Part shown: one piece after another, positions 1 through 8,194 of the stretch
Layout: the number at the start of each line of letters is the position of its first letter
Numbering within the stretch: position 1 is the first letter of the stretch
From: a virus
Length of the DNA stretch: 48,397 nt
Strand: one strand, 5' to 3'
IMG/VR virus record: IMGVR_UViG_3300044616_000832
Span: 1 to 48,397 of that record
Position numbers and translations under genes: made by a program
Notes under the pieces: generated by a model
What the model was told of the DNA's origin: nothing
The model's input: only the letters and a program-made list of their open reading frames with translations
Database searches by the model: none

Positions 1-1
1 G

Positions 2-3000
2 TGGGATAAAGATAATGAAAGTTTGGAGTGGGATGAATTCCCAGAAGAACTAAAGCAGGAATTGCTTCGCACTCAAAATATGCAGGAATATAAATATGCT
101 AAATATCAACTTCCCGGAGGGCAAAATTATCGTGAAGTTGTCTTGACGATGCCTGAAAAAGAAGCCGGAACAAAACAATACACTTATGATGATATAATTT
201 TAACAAAAGGAAAATCTAATTGGAAGTTTAAAACAAAAGATGGTGTTGTGAGTGGTTCAATACCCGGAGGGTTATATCCTGAAGAAATTGCTCGTGATTA
301 CGCTTTGCAAATGGCGCAAACATCGGAATCTACACTTAAAAAACCTTCTGGAGAAAAATCAACATATACAAGTTCTCACTTCGCAAACATTCCAAACTAT
401 GTAGCGCATATGCGCTTGAATGAACGCACAGATGCCGAAGGCAACGATGGCTTGTTTATTGAAGAGATCCAGTCTGACAGGCATCAGCAGGGCAGGGAGA
501 AAGGATATGCAGAGGAAAAAGAAGTAACAGCAAAATTGGTCCCATTTAAGTACCCAAATGGCTTCATTGAATATTATTATCATATATATGATCCTAAAAC
601 AGACAAGCCAATACTTCGAGATAATGGCGAGCCTGTTACTCTTGCAAAAGGATTTGGCAAACAGCAAAGATCAGAGCAAGATGCAATTAGAATATATAAA
701 GAAAGTGTTGCCAATCTTGTTCCAGACGCACCATTTCGCAAAGATTGGCCACTGCAAATGTTCAAGCGTGCATTGCGTGATGCTGTTGAATCTGGAAAGA
801 AATGGATCGGGTGGACTGATGGAGAAACGCAAGCTGATCGGTATGACTTGAGTCAACAAGTAAGTGAAATAATTGCATGGCCTGTCGGAGAAGAAGGCGC
901 ATTTAAGTTTGTTGACAATAAAGACGCCAAAAAAATGTTTGTGACAGTGCGAGGACTTAAAGGAAACACAATTTTTGAACAAGCGGTTGAAAAGGGAAAA
1001 CTATCTGATCTTGTTGGAAAAGATTTGGCAAATAAAATGATTTCTCAAATCGGATCAGAATCAGTAACATACTCAGGCCCAAATCTCAAAATCGGCGGCG
1101 AAGGCATGAAAGAATTCTACGACACCATCCTTCGTAACAAACTTGGCGAGTATGTAGACAAGATGGGTGGGAAAGTTGAGAAGTCTAAAATTCAAACGGG
1201 TAAAAAATACGACTTTGAATTATTTAACCCTGAAGGAGAACCAAAAGGCGTGTTTGTTCTCCGAGATCGAATGACAGGTAAATTTTTGGCAGATAGTGAA
1301 AAAGAAACTTTTTTATCTCGCGCAGAAGATGGAGAACTAATGTCTCAAAAAGTTGCAGAGTCAATGATTGAGGCATTTTCTAAAGATACTGAAACCCCAA
1401 TCTGGCGAGTAAACATCACGCCAGAAATGCAAAAATCGGTTCGCGCTGGGCAACCGCAATACATGCCATATATCCCATATTCTATGCCGAAAGATCCTCG
1501 GCAGATTATGGCGGATTTCTATTTGCTAACGACTGTTGGCGACATCGCAAAGAGTGCGGGAGAAAACTGGCGCATTGCTTTCGATCCAGAAAGAACAACG
1601 ATTCAAGGAAAAGCAACTGATCTACAAAAGCTTCTGACATTGCCAACACGCCAAGGTCTGAACTACGAAAAATACGGACAGAATCTTGAAGACGCAGTTC
1701 AGAAACTCACGCAGGGAATGAAGAAGCACATGCTGGATTCTCTCTTGTTTTCGATTTCGGCAGAACTTCGCCACTATAAAGCAAATCGTCAGCCAGAGGA
1801 ATTGTTGGATAATCCTTTCATGAAGGCGTATTCCAAGATTTACGATGCTTACGACGCTGTTGCAGACAAAAATCTTCCTGAATACGCACAAAAATACTTA
1901 AAGCCAATGTATCCAGAAACGCCGAGGGCGAGGATTTCAAAAGGTAGCAGAAAAAGTTATCAGCTTTCAAATGCGGCAGTAAGAAAAGCATTTGAGGAAA
2001 CAGGAATATCAATTTCAGAATTCGCTGATATAGCAGAAAAATTATTTCGAGAAGGAAATTGGAATAAACAATTTGGCGGAGAAAATTGGGGGAATATTGC
2101 CGCAGGATTGCAAATGGTTGATCAAGCCAACGATCCTGAATCTCTCATTAAAGCTCTTGATAACGCTTACGATCTTCAACACAATACGGGAGTTGTATTT
2201 GATAAAATTCAAAAATATGCTCGCGAAGGCGGTTATCAATGGTTGCAGGACATGTTGGATTTCAAATATCACGCCGGAAGCCCACGGGAATTTGCGTCTT
2301 TGGCAAGTTCTGCGGCGAAACGGATCACCGCGCCAGCATTGATTGATATTGGTGATATCGCAATAGATAAACGCCGAGAGAACGCAGTTGCGGTTGCTGG
2401 TGAAGATACAATTTCAGATATTGAGGATCAGATTCGCCGACTAAAACCGAACAGAGAGAACATATATCAAGACATCAATGTTAAGGCTCCGAAATATACT
2501 GGCAAAGACATCAACGAAGAATTGCAAAAATGGCTCGTAAATACAACGACATCGGGATTCTCGCAGACACCGAATAAATTGAAAAAGCTCGGAGTGAATT
2601 CAGATGTCATTCAATATGTAAGATTGCTTTTAGCGCAAAAGATGGCTCCGAAATGGAATGTTCCGCAAGACATTAAGGAAATGGTGTCAAAATCAGTTGC
2701 GAAATCTAAAGCGAAAAATCAAACAGAAGTAGAATATGGGCCTCCGATTGGAATTCCTGAAAAATCAAATCTTGCAAAAGTTCCCGCGCCAGTAAAGGAA
2801 GGGGGAAATATCATTCCTGCTGATATTGGTGAATTGAAACAACAGATTCACAAATTGATGCACCTGCACACGGAATCAGATATTGGAACGATGGTTCCGT
2901 ATAAAGGATTGATGTTTTCTGGAATGAAGAATATCCCCGCAAATACTTTCACGATTAAAATTTACAAAGACGGAACTAAAATTGATGAAGCAACTTTCAA

Positions 3001-4651
3001 TCTGAAATCGCCTGTCTATGATAATTCCGTATACGCATATCTTTACTATAATACGCCAGTAAAAGAACAAACAAAAGCAGAAAATCTTGCTGATCTCGCA
3101 TTGCCTTCTCAAGATATAAAATGGACTCCTGTTTATAGCGGAAAAGGAGAATATGTTAATTTTGTGAATGGAGATGAACCAATCTCAACGGATATGACAG
3201 CATACTTCGATGGGAAGCCATTATTTGCTGAATTTATATTAGACGGAGATGCTTTGCATATCAAAACAGAAAAAGGAGACGATTATTCAATTCCTTTTTC
3301 ACATGAATCAAGCGCAGACGCAAAATCTTCTTTCATTCAACAAATGCTTGGAAAATATACAGATATTGTTAGCGATATAAAAGAATACGAAGGAATAGAT
3401 TTATCTTTCACTCCGCCAAAACCAGCTTCTTTAGCACAAACAAAAGCCCCATCATCCGAGCCTTCTTTGTCACCAGATTTTAGGCCTGTCGCAATGACGA
3501 TAGAACAACTGAAACAGTTAATCGTAAATCCGAAGACAGGAGAAATCTCAACACAACCGCTGAAAATTCTGATTAATACAGAGTTGAATTATTTTCCGGA
3601 AGAAAAAAAGAGTGGATTGGCTATATGGGGAACGAAATACGCAGAATGGGCAAAGAAAGCTTCTGCCGAGGAACTATGGCCGTCTGTTACCGGAAAGCCA
3701 TATGAAGATGTTGCATCCCAAAAGTCACAGTCGCTGAAATCCGAGGATCAAGCTATTGCTGACTACAAAGATTACAAAAAATTCAAATACGACCAATGGT
3801 ATGCCGATCAATCGAAGAAATTAAAAGAGAAGCTACCTGATGAAGTCGTTAAAACGATATTGGATTTTGCTTGGGTTCAAACTGACACAGGTTCCACTAT
3901 TCCGACAGTAGAAGAAGTGTTCCAAAAAGTTAAAAACAAATTAGGCAATCTTCTTTTATCAACGGATGACATAAAACTTTTGAATGAATCTATCGATTCT
4001 GCAATCGGAGAAGCGGCAAAAGGAATGTTTTCTGTAAATCCAACATCATTAGAGAAAATTCCGAGTTTCATGAATTCGCAAAAAGTAATGGAATTATATG
4101 AAGCGGTAAAAGCGGGAATCTCTTGGGATGACACGGAAGGCGGAGAATCGATTTCTGACAATCTTGAAGAATTAAATCTTTCTGAACTCTCTGATGAGAA
4201 TATCGAAGAACTCAAGAAATGGTATAACTCGGTTCTGGATTACGAGAACGAGAAAAAAGAATTCTACGGGGAATTTAAAGAGGAAACGAACGAGCAGAAA
4301 AACGCTGAAACTGATCCGGAGGTTGATTATTACAAAAAAGCGTTCAATGAATTCGTAAATTACGACTGGAAAGAATTGTCATCTGGGCCAGAATTTGCGA
4401 AAGATTTAGTTGAATATCTATTCGGCTCCAAAGATTTTGATTTTGCGATGAATAGAACCATTTCAGTTGGGAGAAAATTTTTAGTTCCTTACGCTCCCGG
4501 AGGAGACAAAGTTTATATTCTTCACGGCAAAGATCAGAATATAGATGGTAGCGTGATTTTTGATATGTCGAAAAAGACAAAAGAGCAGACCAAACAAGAG
4601 ATGATTGATTGGGTTGCGCATTTCATCGATTACTACGATCCTAAAATCTGA
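2..4651 (+). CDS. Large polyvalent virion-associated protein (5' truncated)
   Basis: The frame is open to the left edge, so the real start lies outside the window; about 1549 codons remain. The first part, to about residue 480, resembles the domain found in very large phage polyvalent proteins. It has EEIQSDRHQQGREKGY near residues 147-162, PFRKDWPLQMFKRAL near 236-250, and a closing segment W-R-V-N-I-T-P-E-M followed by GQPQYMP near 460-475. The remaining 1000 or so residues are lysine- and glutamate-rich and I recognise nothing in them. In other phages such proteins are thought to be packaged and delivered into the host; that role is inferred here. It overlaps the next gene by one base (TGATG). 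Confidence 0.7.
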   Translation, partial: WDKDNESLEWDEFPEELKQELLRTQNMQEYKYAKYQLPGGQNYREVVLTMPEKEAGTKQYTYDDIILTKGKSNWKFKTKDGVVSGSIPGGLYPEEIARDYALQMAQTSESTLKKPSGEKSTYTSSHFANIPNYVAHMRLNERTDAEGNDGLFIEEIQSDRHQQGREKGYAEEKEVTAKLVPFKYPNGFIEYYYHIYDPKTDKPILRDNGEPVTLAKGFGKQQRSEQDAIRIYKESVANLVPDAPFRKDWPLQMFKRALRDAVESGKKWIGWTDGETQADRYDLSQQVSEIIAWPVGEEGAFKFVDNKDAKKMFVTVRGLKGNTIFEQAVEKGKLSDLVGKDLANKMISQIGSESVTYSGPNLKIGGEGMKEFYDTILRNKLGEYVDKMGGKVEKSKIQTGKKYDFELFNPEGEPKGVFVLRDRMTGKFLADSEKETFLSRAEDGELMSQKVAESMIEAFSKDTETPIWRVNITPEMQKSVRAGQPQYMPYIPYSMPKDPRQIMADFYLLTTVGDIAKSAGENWRIAFDPERTTIQGKATDLQKLLTLPTRQGLNYEKYGQNLEDAVQKLTQGMKKHMLDSLLFSISAELRHYKANRQPEELLDNPFMKAYSKIYDAYDAVADKNLPEYAQKYLKPMYPETPRARISKGSRKSYQLSNAAVRKAFEETGISISEFADIAEKLFREGNWNKQFGGENWGNIAAGLQMVDQANDPESLIKALDNAYDLQHNTGVVFDKIQKYAREGGYQWLQDMLDFKYHAGSPREFASLASSAAKRITAPALIDIGDIAIDKRRENAVAVAGEDTISDIEDQIRRLKPNRENIYQDINVKAPKYTGKDINEELQKWLVNTTTSGFSQTPNKLKKLGVNSDVIQYVRLLLAQKMAPKWNVPQDIKEMVSKSVAKSKAKNQTEVEYGPPIGIPEKSNLAKVPAPVKEGGNIIPADIGELKQQIHKLMHLHTESDIGTMVPYKGLMFSGMKNIPANTFTIKIYKDGTKIDEATFNLKSPVYDNSVYAYLYYNTPVKEQTKAENLADLALPSQDIKWTPVYSGKGEYVNFVNGDEPISTDMTAYFDGKPLFAEFILDGDALHIKTEKGDDYSIPFSHESSADAKSSFIQQMLGKYTDIVSDIKEYEGIDLSFTPPKPASLAQTKAPSSEPSLSPDFRPVAMTIEQLKQLIVNPKTGEISTQPLKILINTELNYFPEEKKSGLAIWGTKYAEWAKKASAEELWPSVTGKPYEDVASQKSQSLKSEDQAIADYKDYKKFKYDQWYADQSKKLKEKLPDEVVKTILDFAWVQTDTGSTIPTVEEVFQKVKNKLGNLLLSTDDIKLLNESIDSAIGEAAKGMFSVNPTSLEKIPSFMNSQKVMELYEAVKAGISWDDTEGGESISDNLEELNLSELSDENIEELKKWYNSVLDYENEKKEFYGEFKEETNEQKNAETDPEVDYYKKAFNEFVNYDWKELSSGPEFAKDLVEYLFGSKDFDFAMNRTISVGRKFLVPYAPGGDKVYILHGKDQNIDGSVIFDMSKKTKEQTKQEMIDWVAHFIDYYDPKI

Positions 4652-5355
4652 TGTTCTCCGCGATTGGCTCACTTCCGAAACACAGATATGTGTTCGTTGA
4701 TTCCCGTTTCACTCACGAAGAGCCATGCGGGTATGTTCCGGCAGTTTGGTTTGGGCTGGTCAGTTTTCCCGGCAGAGCGTGGGGATGCCATGTGATGTTA
4801 GAGTGTGGTGCGGTTTATCGCTCCCTGCCACCTCATGCTCTCTCTTTTACCGAGAATCCGGAGGAATGGTCAGTTGAGCAGGCGCAGATGTGGGATTGCT
4901 ACGGGACGCGCTGGTCAGCGGAGGAATACACCTATCTGCGAGGATTGAAAGTTACCTGCAAAGTCGAAGGCAAGCTGTATGATGGCGATTATCTTTTCAC
5001 TATCGCGCCGTTGGAGGATGGGTTCAGCGAAGCTCCTGAACAATCGAAAGAATTTATGTTCTGCAAACTGGATAATGGCAGATTGACAATTCAGCCGACA
5101 AATAGGGTTCTTTTTGAAGATCGCAGTTTTACTGGCGGGGAAATGCCAAAGTTGAAATTGCAAACTGACACCTATTCTTGCGAGCAAAACCCACCGCTAA
5201 CCGAACGCAAACCCAAGCCTATCCCAACGCAAACCCTCCCATTCCCCAATACCCATTCCCCATTATTAAAAATAAAAAACCTTTTCAATTCCGGAAAACG
5301 AGTTTTAATCCGCATCGCCAGAATTTTCTGGCATCAAAATAAATACAACCCATAA
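4651..5355 (+). CDS. Conserved hypothetical phage protein
   Basis: 234 residues, starting on the last base of the upstream stop codon, which suggests translational coupling. The first 160 residues look like a compact globular domain rich in aromatic residues, with segments such as FGLVSFPGRAWGCHV and YRSLPPHALSF. I have the impression of related phage proteins but know no function. The last 60 residues are different: a proline-rich stretch containing QTLPFPNTHSP, then a basic tail. The same kind of proline-rich peptide occurs in the unrelated DUF1376 protein near 15.1 kb. No signal peptide or membrane segment is seen. Confidence 0.65.
   Translation: MFSAIGSLPKHRYVFVDSRFTHEEPCGYVPAVWFGLVSFPGRAWGCHVMLECGAVYRSLPPHALSFTENPEEWSVEQAQMWDCYGTRWSAEEYTYLRGLKVTCKVEGKLYDGDYLFTIAPLEDGFSEAPEQSKEFMFCKLDNGRLTIQPTNRVLFEDRSFTGGEMPKLKLQTDTYSCEQNPPLTERKPKPIPTQTLPFPNTHSPLLKIKNLFNSGKRVLIRIARIFWHQNKYNP
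5189..5265 (+). repeat. C-rich dispersed segment, copy A
   Basis: The 3' part of the 4651-5355 gene holds a C-rich, G-poor stretch. It shares short blocks with a stretch at 15115-15170, including CCACCGCTAACC, CGCAAACCCTCCCA and CAATACCCAT, in the same order. Both are read in the same frame and yield the peptide pattern QTLP(F/I)PNTH(S/I)P. This is either shared ancestry of the segment or convergent low complexity. Confidence 0.5.
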
Positions 5356-5366
5356 AATAAATATAT

Positions 5367-5534
5367 ATGTTAGAAAACGCCCAAACAAAACTCGACAATC
5401 TGCAAACACTTCAAGTTTGCGCCGTAGACCAAGGAATGGAAGTTACCATCTCGGTTGACGAAGATGGTTTCTATTACATCGGAGAAAAGATGTTCACAGA
5501 TTATAAATCAGCACTCCGCTATCTCGTGAAATGA
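5367..5534 (+). CDS. Small hypothetical protein, 55 aa
   Basis: An ATG after an AT-rich leader (AAATAAATATAT) opens a 55-residue frame ending at the TGA at 5532. The product is mildly acidic and ends in YKSALRYLVK. It overlaps the start of the transglycosylase-like gene by four bases (ATGA), so it is probably the first gene of that short operon. I recognise no domain; the support is the gap filled, the overlap and the start context. Confidence 0.6.
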   Translation: MLENAQTKLDNLQTLQVCAVDQGMEVTISVDEDGFYYIGEKMFTDYKSALRYLVK

Positions 5535-6169
5535 TGGTAATGCCATCCAATAATTCCGGAATAATGATCGGATATCTTGCTGGTAAATATCCAAACAGGA
5601 TCGGATGGTTATTATCTCCTGATGGTTGGAGAAAACCTCCTTCATGGATGCCATACGCTCTTGACAACGGAGCGTATGGAGCATGGTCAAACGAGCGCGA
5701 ATGGGATGCTAAATCGTTTCTTGATTTAATTGAGAAATCTAAAACAGCGCACAAACCTCGTTGGGTTGTTATTCCTGATGTAGTAGCAAATCGGGAATTA
5801 ACAATCCTTCGCTGGCATGAATGGATGCCAAAAATCAAGAGCCGTCTTTTCGGTGTTGCATATGCTTTTGCTGTGCAAGATGGAATGACGCCTAAAGATG
5901 TTCCCGATGAAGCCGAGGTTATTTTCGTCGGAGGAACAACCGAATGGAAGTGGCGAAATCTGCATACTTGGACAAATAATTTTCAAAGAGTCCATGTTGG
6001 CAGGGTAAATTCTGAACGCATGCTTTGGATGTGCCATGAAGCAGGAGTGGAATCCTGCGATGGAACAGGCTGGATGCGAGGCGGAGAAGAACGATTAGAA
6101 GAACTAAATAGATATTTGGAACAATCAACAGGAGGCGACAAACGCCAACAACAACAATTAGCACTATGA
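5531..6169 (+). CDS. TGT/DpdA-like DNA (or tRNA) guanine transglycosylase
   Basis: 212 residues with the run of short motifs expected of a tRNA-guanine transglycosylase-type TIM barrel: RWVVIPDVVAN (candidate catalytic aspartate), AYAFAVQDGM, EVIFVGGTTEWK, and VHVGRVNSERM followed by GVESCDGTGW. In tRNA enzymes the matching segments bind the deazaguanine base and carry the nucleophilic aspartate. Phage relatives (DpdA) instead insert 7-deazaguanine derivatives into DNA; the small size, viral context and adjoining queD favour DpdA. Genes for the upstream pathway (FolE, QueE, QueC) are not in this window. It overlaps the 5' neighbour and queD by four bases each (ATGA), so the three are probably co-translated. 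A role on tRNA cannot be excluded. Confidence 0.65.
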   Translation: MMVMPSNNSGIMIGYLAGKYPNRIGWLLSPDGWRKPPSWMPYALDNGAYGAWSNEREWDAKSFLDLIEKSKTAHKPRWVVIPDVVANRELTILRWHEWMPKIKSRLFGVAYAFAVQDGMTPKDVPDEAEVIFVGGTTEWKWRNLHTWTNNFQRVHVGRVNSERMLWMCHEAGVESCDGTGWMRGGEERLEELNRYLEQSTGGDKRQQQQLAL

Positions 6170-6546
6170 ATAAACAAGAAAGACTCAACGCAACATTCCG
6201 GCTTTGGAAGGACTTTACTTTTGAAGCGGCACATCAACTTACAAAGGTTCCCGTAGGACATCAATGCGGGAGATTACACGGGCATAGTTATAAACTTCGC
6301 GTCCATTGCCAAGGCAAACTTGATCCGGAGCGAGATTGGGTTGTTGATTATTCAGATATTGCCACCGCAGTTCGTCCTGTAATTCAAAAACTCGACCATT
6401 CATTCCTTAATGATCATTTTGATTTTGAAACGACCGCCGAAAATATAGCTTGGTGGATGATTCATGAAATTAAACAAAAACTTCCATGGCTTTACGCTGT
6501 TGAATTATTTGAGACTCCCACAACATCCGTTTATGTGGAAATGTGA
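6166..6546 (+). CDS. queD: 6-carboxytetrahydropterin synthase QueD
   Basis: 126 residues, the normal length for QueD. All key positions are visible: FEAAH with zinc ligand H23, CGRLHGHSY with catalytic C34 and zinc ligands H38 and H40, the DYSD loop at 61-64, LDHSFLND at 76-83, ETTAENIA near 88-95, and the C-terminal glutamate E116 in LFETP. QueD turns dihydroneopterin triphosphate into 6-carboxytetrahydropterin, the second step towards preQ0. Its start overlaps the stop of the transglycosylase gene (ATGA), so the pair most plausibly supplies and inserts a 7-deazaguanine. QueC, QueE and FolE would have to come from the host or from phage DNA outside this window. Confidence 0.9.
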   Translation: MNKQERLNATFRLWKDFTFEAAHQLTKVPVGHQCGRLHGHSYKLRVHCQGKLDPERDWVVDYSDIATAVRPVIQKLDHSFLNDHFDFETTAENIAWWMIHEIKQKLPWLYAVELFETPTTSVYVEM

Positions 6547-6561
6547 AATTCAAAATAAAAA

Positions 6562-6876
6562 ATGAAAAAGACCACTCTGAAAGATTTCTGCCGAATGATT
6601 TTCGGTTGCTATCCTCCGACGCATTATTCCAACGCTACGAAACGAGAAGCGGAAGTTGCCGGACTGATTGCCGCTGGCTGGTCTAACAAAGAAGTTGCTT
6701 CGCATCTTAAAATATCAATCAAGACAGTCGAGAAACACCGGACGGCAGTTCATAAAAAAAACAATCTTGCGAATACCGCAGATTTGACCCGTTGGGCATT
6801 AGCCCACGGATACGCAAAAAATGAATTTTTGGAAAACGAAAAAAAATCCTTTTCAAAATCTAAAAAGATGATTTAA
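6562..6876 (+). CDS. LuxR/GerE-type HTH transcriptional regulator
   Basis: 104 residues. Residues about 24-88 form a LuxR-type DNA-binding domain with REAEVAGLIAAGWSNKEVA, then LKISIKTVEKHRTAVHKK and a C-terminal ADLTRWALAHGY helix. There is no receiver or autoinducer domain, so it is a stand-alone HTH protein. The final helix resembles Verrucomicrobiota response regulators as I remember them. It follows queD after 15 bases and may control phage or host promoters; targets are unknown. The start is an ATG after an A-rich, SD-less leader. Confidence 0.8.
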   Translation: MKKTTLKDFCRMIFGCYPPTHYSNATKREAEVAGLIAAGWSNKEVASHLKISIKTVEKHRTAVHKKNNLANTADLTRWALAHGYAKNEFLENEKKSFSKSKKMI

Positions 6877-6882
6877 TGCATC

Positions 6883-6904
6883 TCATCGGAGGAAACTCCG
6901 GTGA
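6883..6904 (+). promoter_or_regulatory. GAAA-tetraloop hairpin between LuxR-like gene and next gene
   Basis: TCATCGGAG and CTCCGGTGA pair over 9 bp (one T-G wobble) around a GAAA loop, seven bases after the LuxR-like stop codon. There is no T-run, so it may be an RNA-stability or processing hairpin rather than a terminator. The stem buries a GGAGG sequence. Confidence 0.5.
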
Positions 6905-6906
6905 AA

Positions 6907-6929
6907 AATAAATCAATAAATAAATAAAT
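6907..6929 (+). promoter_or_regulatory. TAAA-repeat leader upstream of the 6932 start
   Basis: An (AAAT)n run lies directly before the start codon in place of a Shine-Dalgarno site. The 4-base period puts a TAA stop in all three frames every 12 bases. The same type of leader precedes 7387, 10221 and 11042. Confidence 0.5.
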
Positions 6930-6931
6930 CC

Positions 6932-7336
6932 ATGAATCCTAAAAATATCAAAATCCTCTCGCGTCACAATACGCTCGCTGAAGCTGTTCAAGCCGCAAAA
7001 CCTGACCTCTCGTATAATGAACGCGAGGCTCGCGAATCCATCAAACTCACCGACTGCGGTTACAATCGTGATCGCGGAACAATCGCCGCTTTCGTTTGTG
7101 AAGACGGGAAAATCCGTTTCGTTTATCAAGCCGACATCGCTCTGCTTCACGAATTTTCTCCTTTCTCTTCCTGCTTGAGCAATTCACCTTTTGAACTCGT
7201 ATTCGATGAAATCGATTATCTGAATTTCACGGGTCTGAAAATGACGAAGAACTCAAAATCACGCCAAACGATTCGTTCACTTCAAGCAAATCCTGATAAT
7301 TCTGCCTGCGGTCGCTGTCACGCACTTGTTTCCTAA
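6932..7336 (+). CDS. Hypothetical protein, 134 aa
   Basis: A 134-residue soluble protein with no domain I recognise. The N-terminal half is charged (around KPDLSYNEREARESIKL). The middle looks like beta strands (GTIAAFVCEDGKIRFVYQ), and the C-terminus has a CGRCH motif. It sits in the early-type gene block after the LuxR-like gene and before the DUF932 gene. The start is the ATG directly after the TAAA-repeat leader; codon use matches the neighbours. Confidence 0.6.
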   Translation: MNPKNIKILSRHNTLAEAVQAAKPDLSYNEREARESIKLTDCGYNRDRGTIAAFVCEDGKIRFVYQADIALLHEFSPFSSCLSNSPFELVFDEIDYLNFTGLKMTKNSKSRQTIRSLQANPDNSACGRCHALVS

Positions 7337-7368
7337 TCTCGTTCCTCCCAGAACAACCAACATCAACC

Positions 7369-7384
7369 AATAAATAAATAAATA
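7369..7384 (+). promoter_or_regulatory. TAAA-repeat leader upstream of the 7387 start
   Basis: A tetranucleotide AATA/TAAA run ends a few bases before the ATG of the DUF932 gene. No GGAG-type site is present, so the run probably serves as an unstructured A-rich ribosome landing region. Confidence 0.5.
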
Positions 7385-7386
7385 CC

Positions 7387-8148
7387 ATGTTAGCTACAAT
7401 CAATCAACTCACGGCAATCGATGCCGCCCATGCCGCCTCAACAACCAGCGAAAAATACGGATTCGTTTCTACCCGCTCGGTTATCGACAACCTCACAAGC
7501 CTCGGCTTCACCACTCGCTCGATTCAGATTGCGCGAGCCAATAAAGAGGAACGCAAAGGCTTTCAGAGGCATATCGTCCGAATGCAACATTCCTCGCTCA
7601 TGCCGAAAGTTGGCGATTCATTCCCCGAGGTTGTTCTGATCAACTCCCACGATGGCGGTTGCTCCTACCGAATGATGCTCGGAATGTTCCGCCTTCTCTG
7701 CTCTAACGGAATGGTATCTGGAAACATTCAAGACGAGCTTCGGTTCGTTCACCGGAAGGCAAATCTCGACAAGATCAAAGATGGCGTATTCTCCATCGTT
7801 GACAGAGCCGCCAGACTCTCCGATGTCGTTTCCCGCATGAAATCCCGCGAACTCACTCTTCCGGAGCAGGCGCACTTCCTCGACGAAGCAGTCCGCATCC
7901 GTTACAAAGCTCCCGAAGGCGATGTTTCTCTAGAGGATATTCGTGAATTCAATCATCGCCGCGATTCGCTCAATCAGCTTCGCCGCTATGAAGATCGCGG
8001 GAATAATCTTTGGCTTACATTCAACCGCATTCAAGAGAACCTTACACAAGGTCGCCGTGGTAGCGGTGTTCGCCGGATTACCTCTCCTCACACGGATGTT
8101 TCCGTGAATCGTGAACTCTGGAATCTCGCGGAAAATTTCTTGAACTAA
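7387..8148 (+). CDS. DUF932-like phage/plasmid protein
   Basis: 253 residues resembling the DUF932 family common in phages and plasmids. It has an N-terminal SEKYGFVSTRSVIDNL segment, a core with HSSLMPKVGDSFPEVVLINSH, and MMLGMFRLLCSNGMV, the typical family signature of a capped beta core followed by LxCxNGM. The C-terminal half is basic, with several arginine-rich helices and TQGRRGSGVRRI. The biochemical function of the family is not established. The gene stands between the 134-aa protein and a strong hairpin at 8157, so it is likely the last gene of its transcript. Confidence 0.75.
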   Translation: MLATINQLTAIDAAHAASTTSEKYGFVSTRSVIDNLTSLGFTTRSIQIARANKEERKGFQRHIVRMQHSSLMPKVGDSFPEVVLINSHDGGCSYRMMLGMFRLLCSNGMVSGNIQDELRFVHRKANLDKIKDGVFSIVDRAARLSDVVSRMKSRELTLPEQAHFLDEAVRIRYKAPEGDVSLEDIREFNHRRDSLNQLRRYEDRGNNLWLTFNRIQENLTQGRRGSGVRRITSPHTDVSVNRELWNLAENFLN

Positions 8149-8156
8149 TTTGTTTC

Positions 8157-8180
8157 GGGAGGGGGATTATTCCCCCTCCC
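8157..8180 (+). terminator. Perfect 10-bp hairpin, terminator-like
   Basis: GGGAGGGGGA and TCCCCCTCCC form a perfect 10-bp G/C-rich stem around a TTAT loop, nine bases after the DUF932 stop. The downstream sequence is AT-rich but has no long T-run, so termination may be partial. It also lies 14 bases before the lipoprotein start and could instead modulate its translation. Confidence 0.6.
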
Positions 8181-8194
8181 TAACAATTCATATT

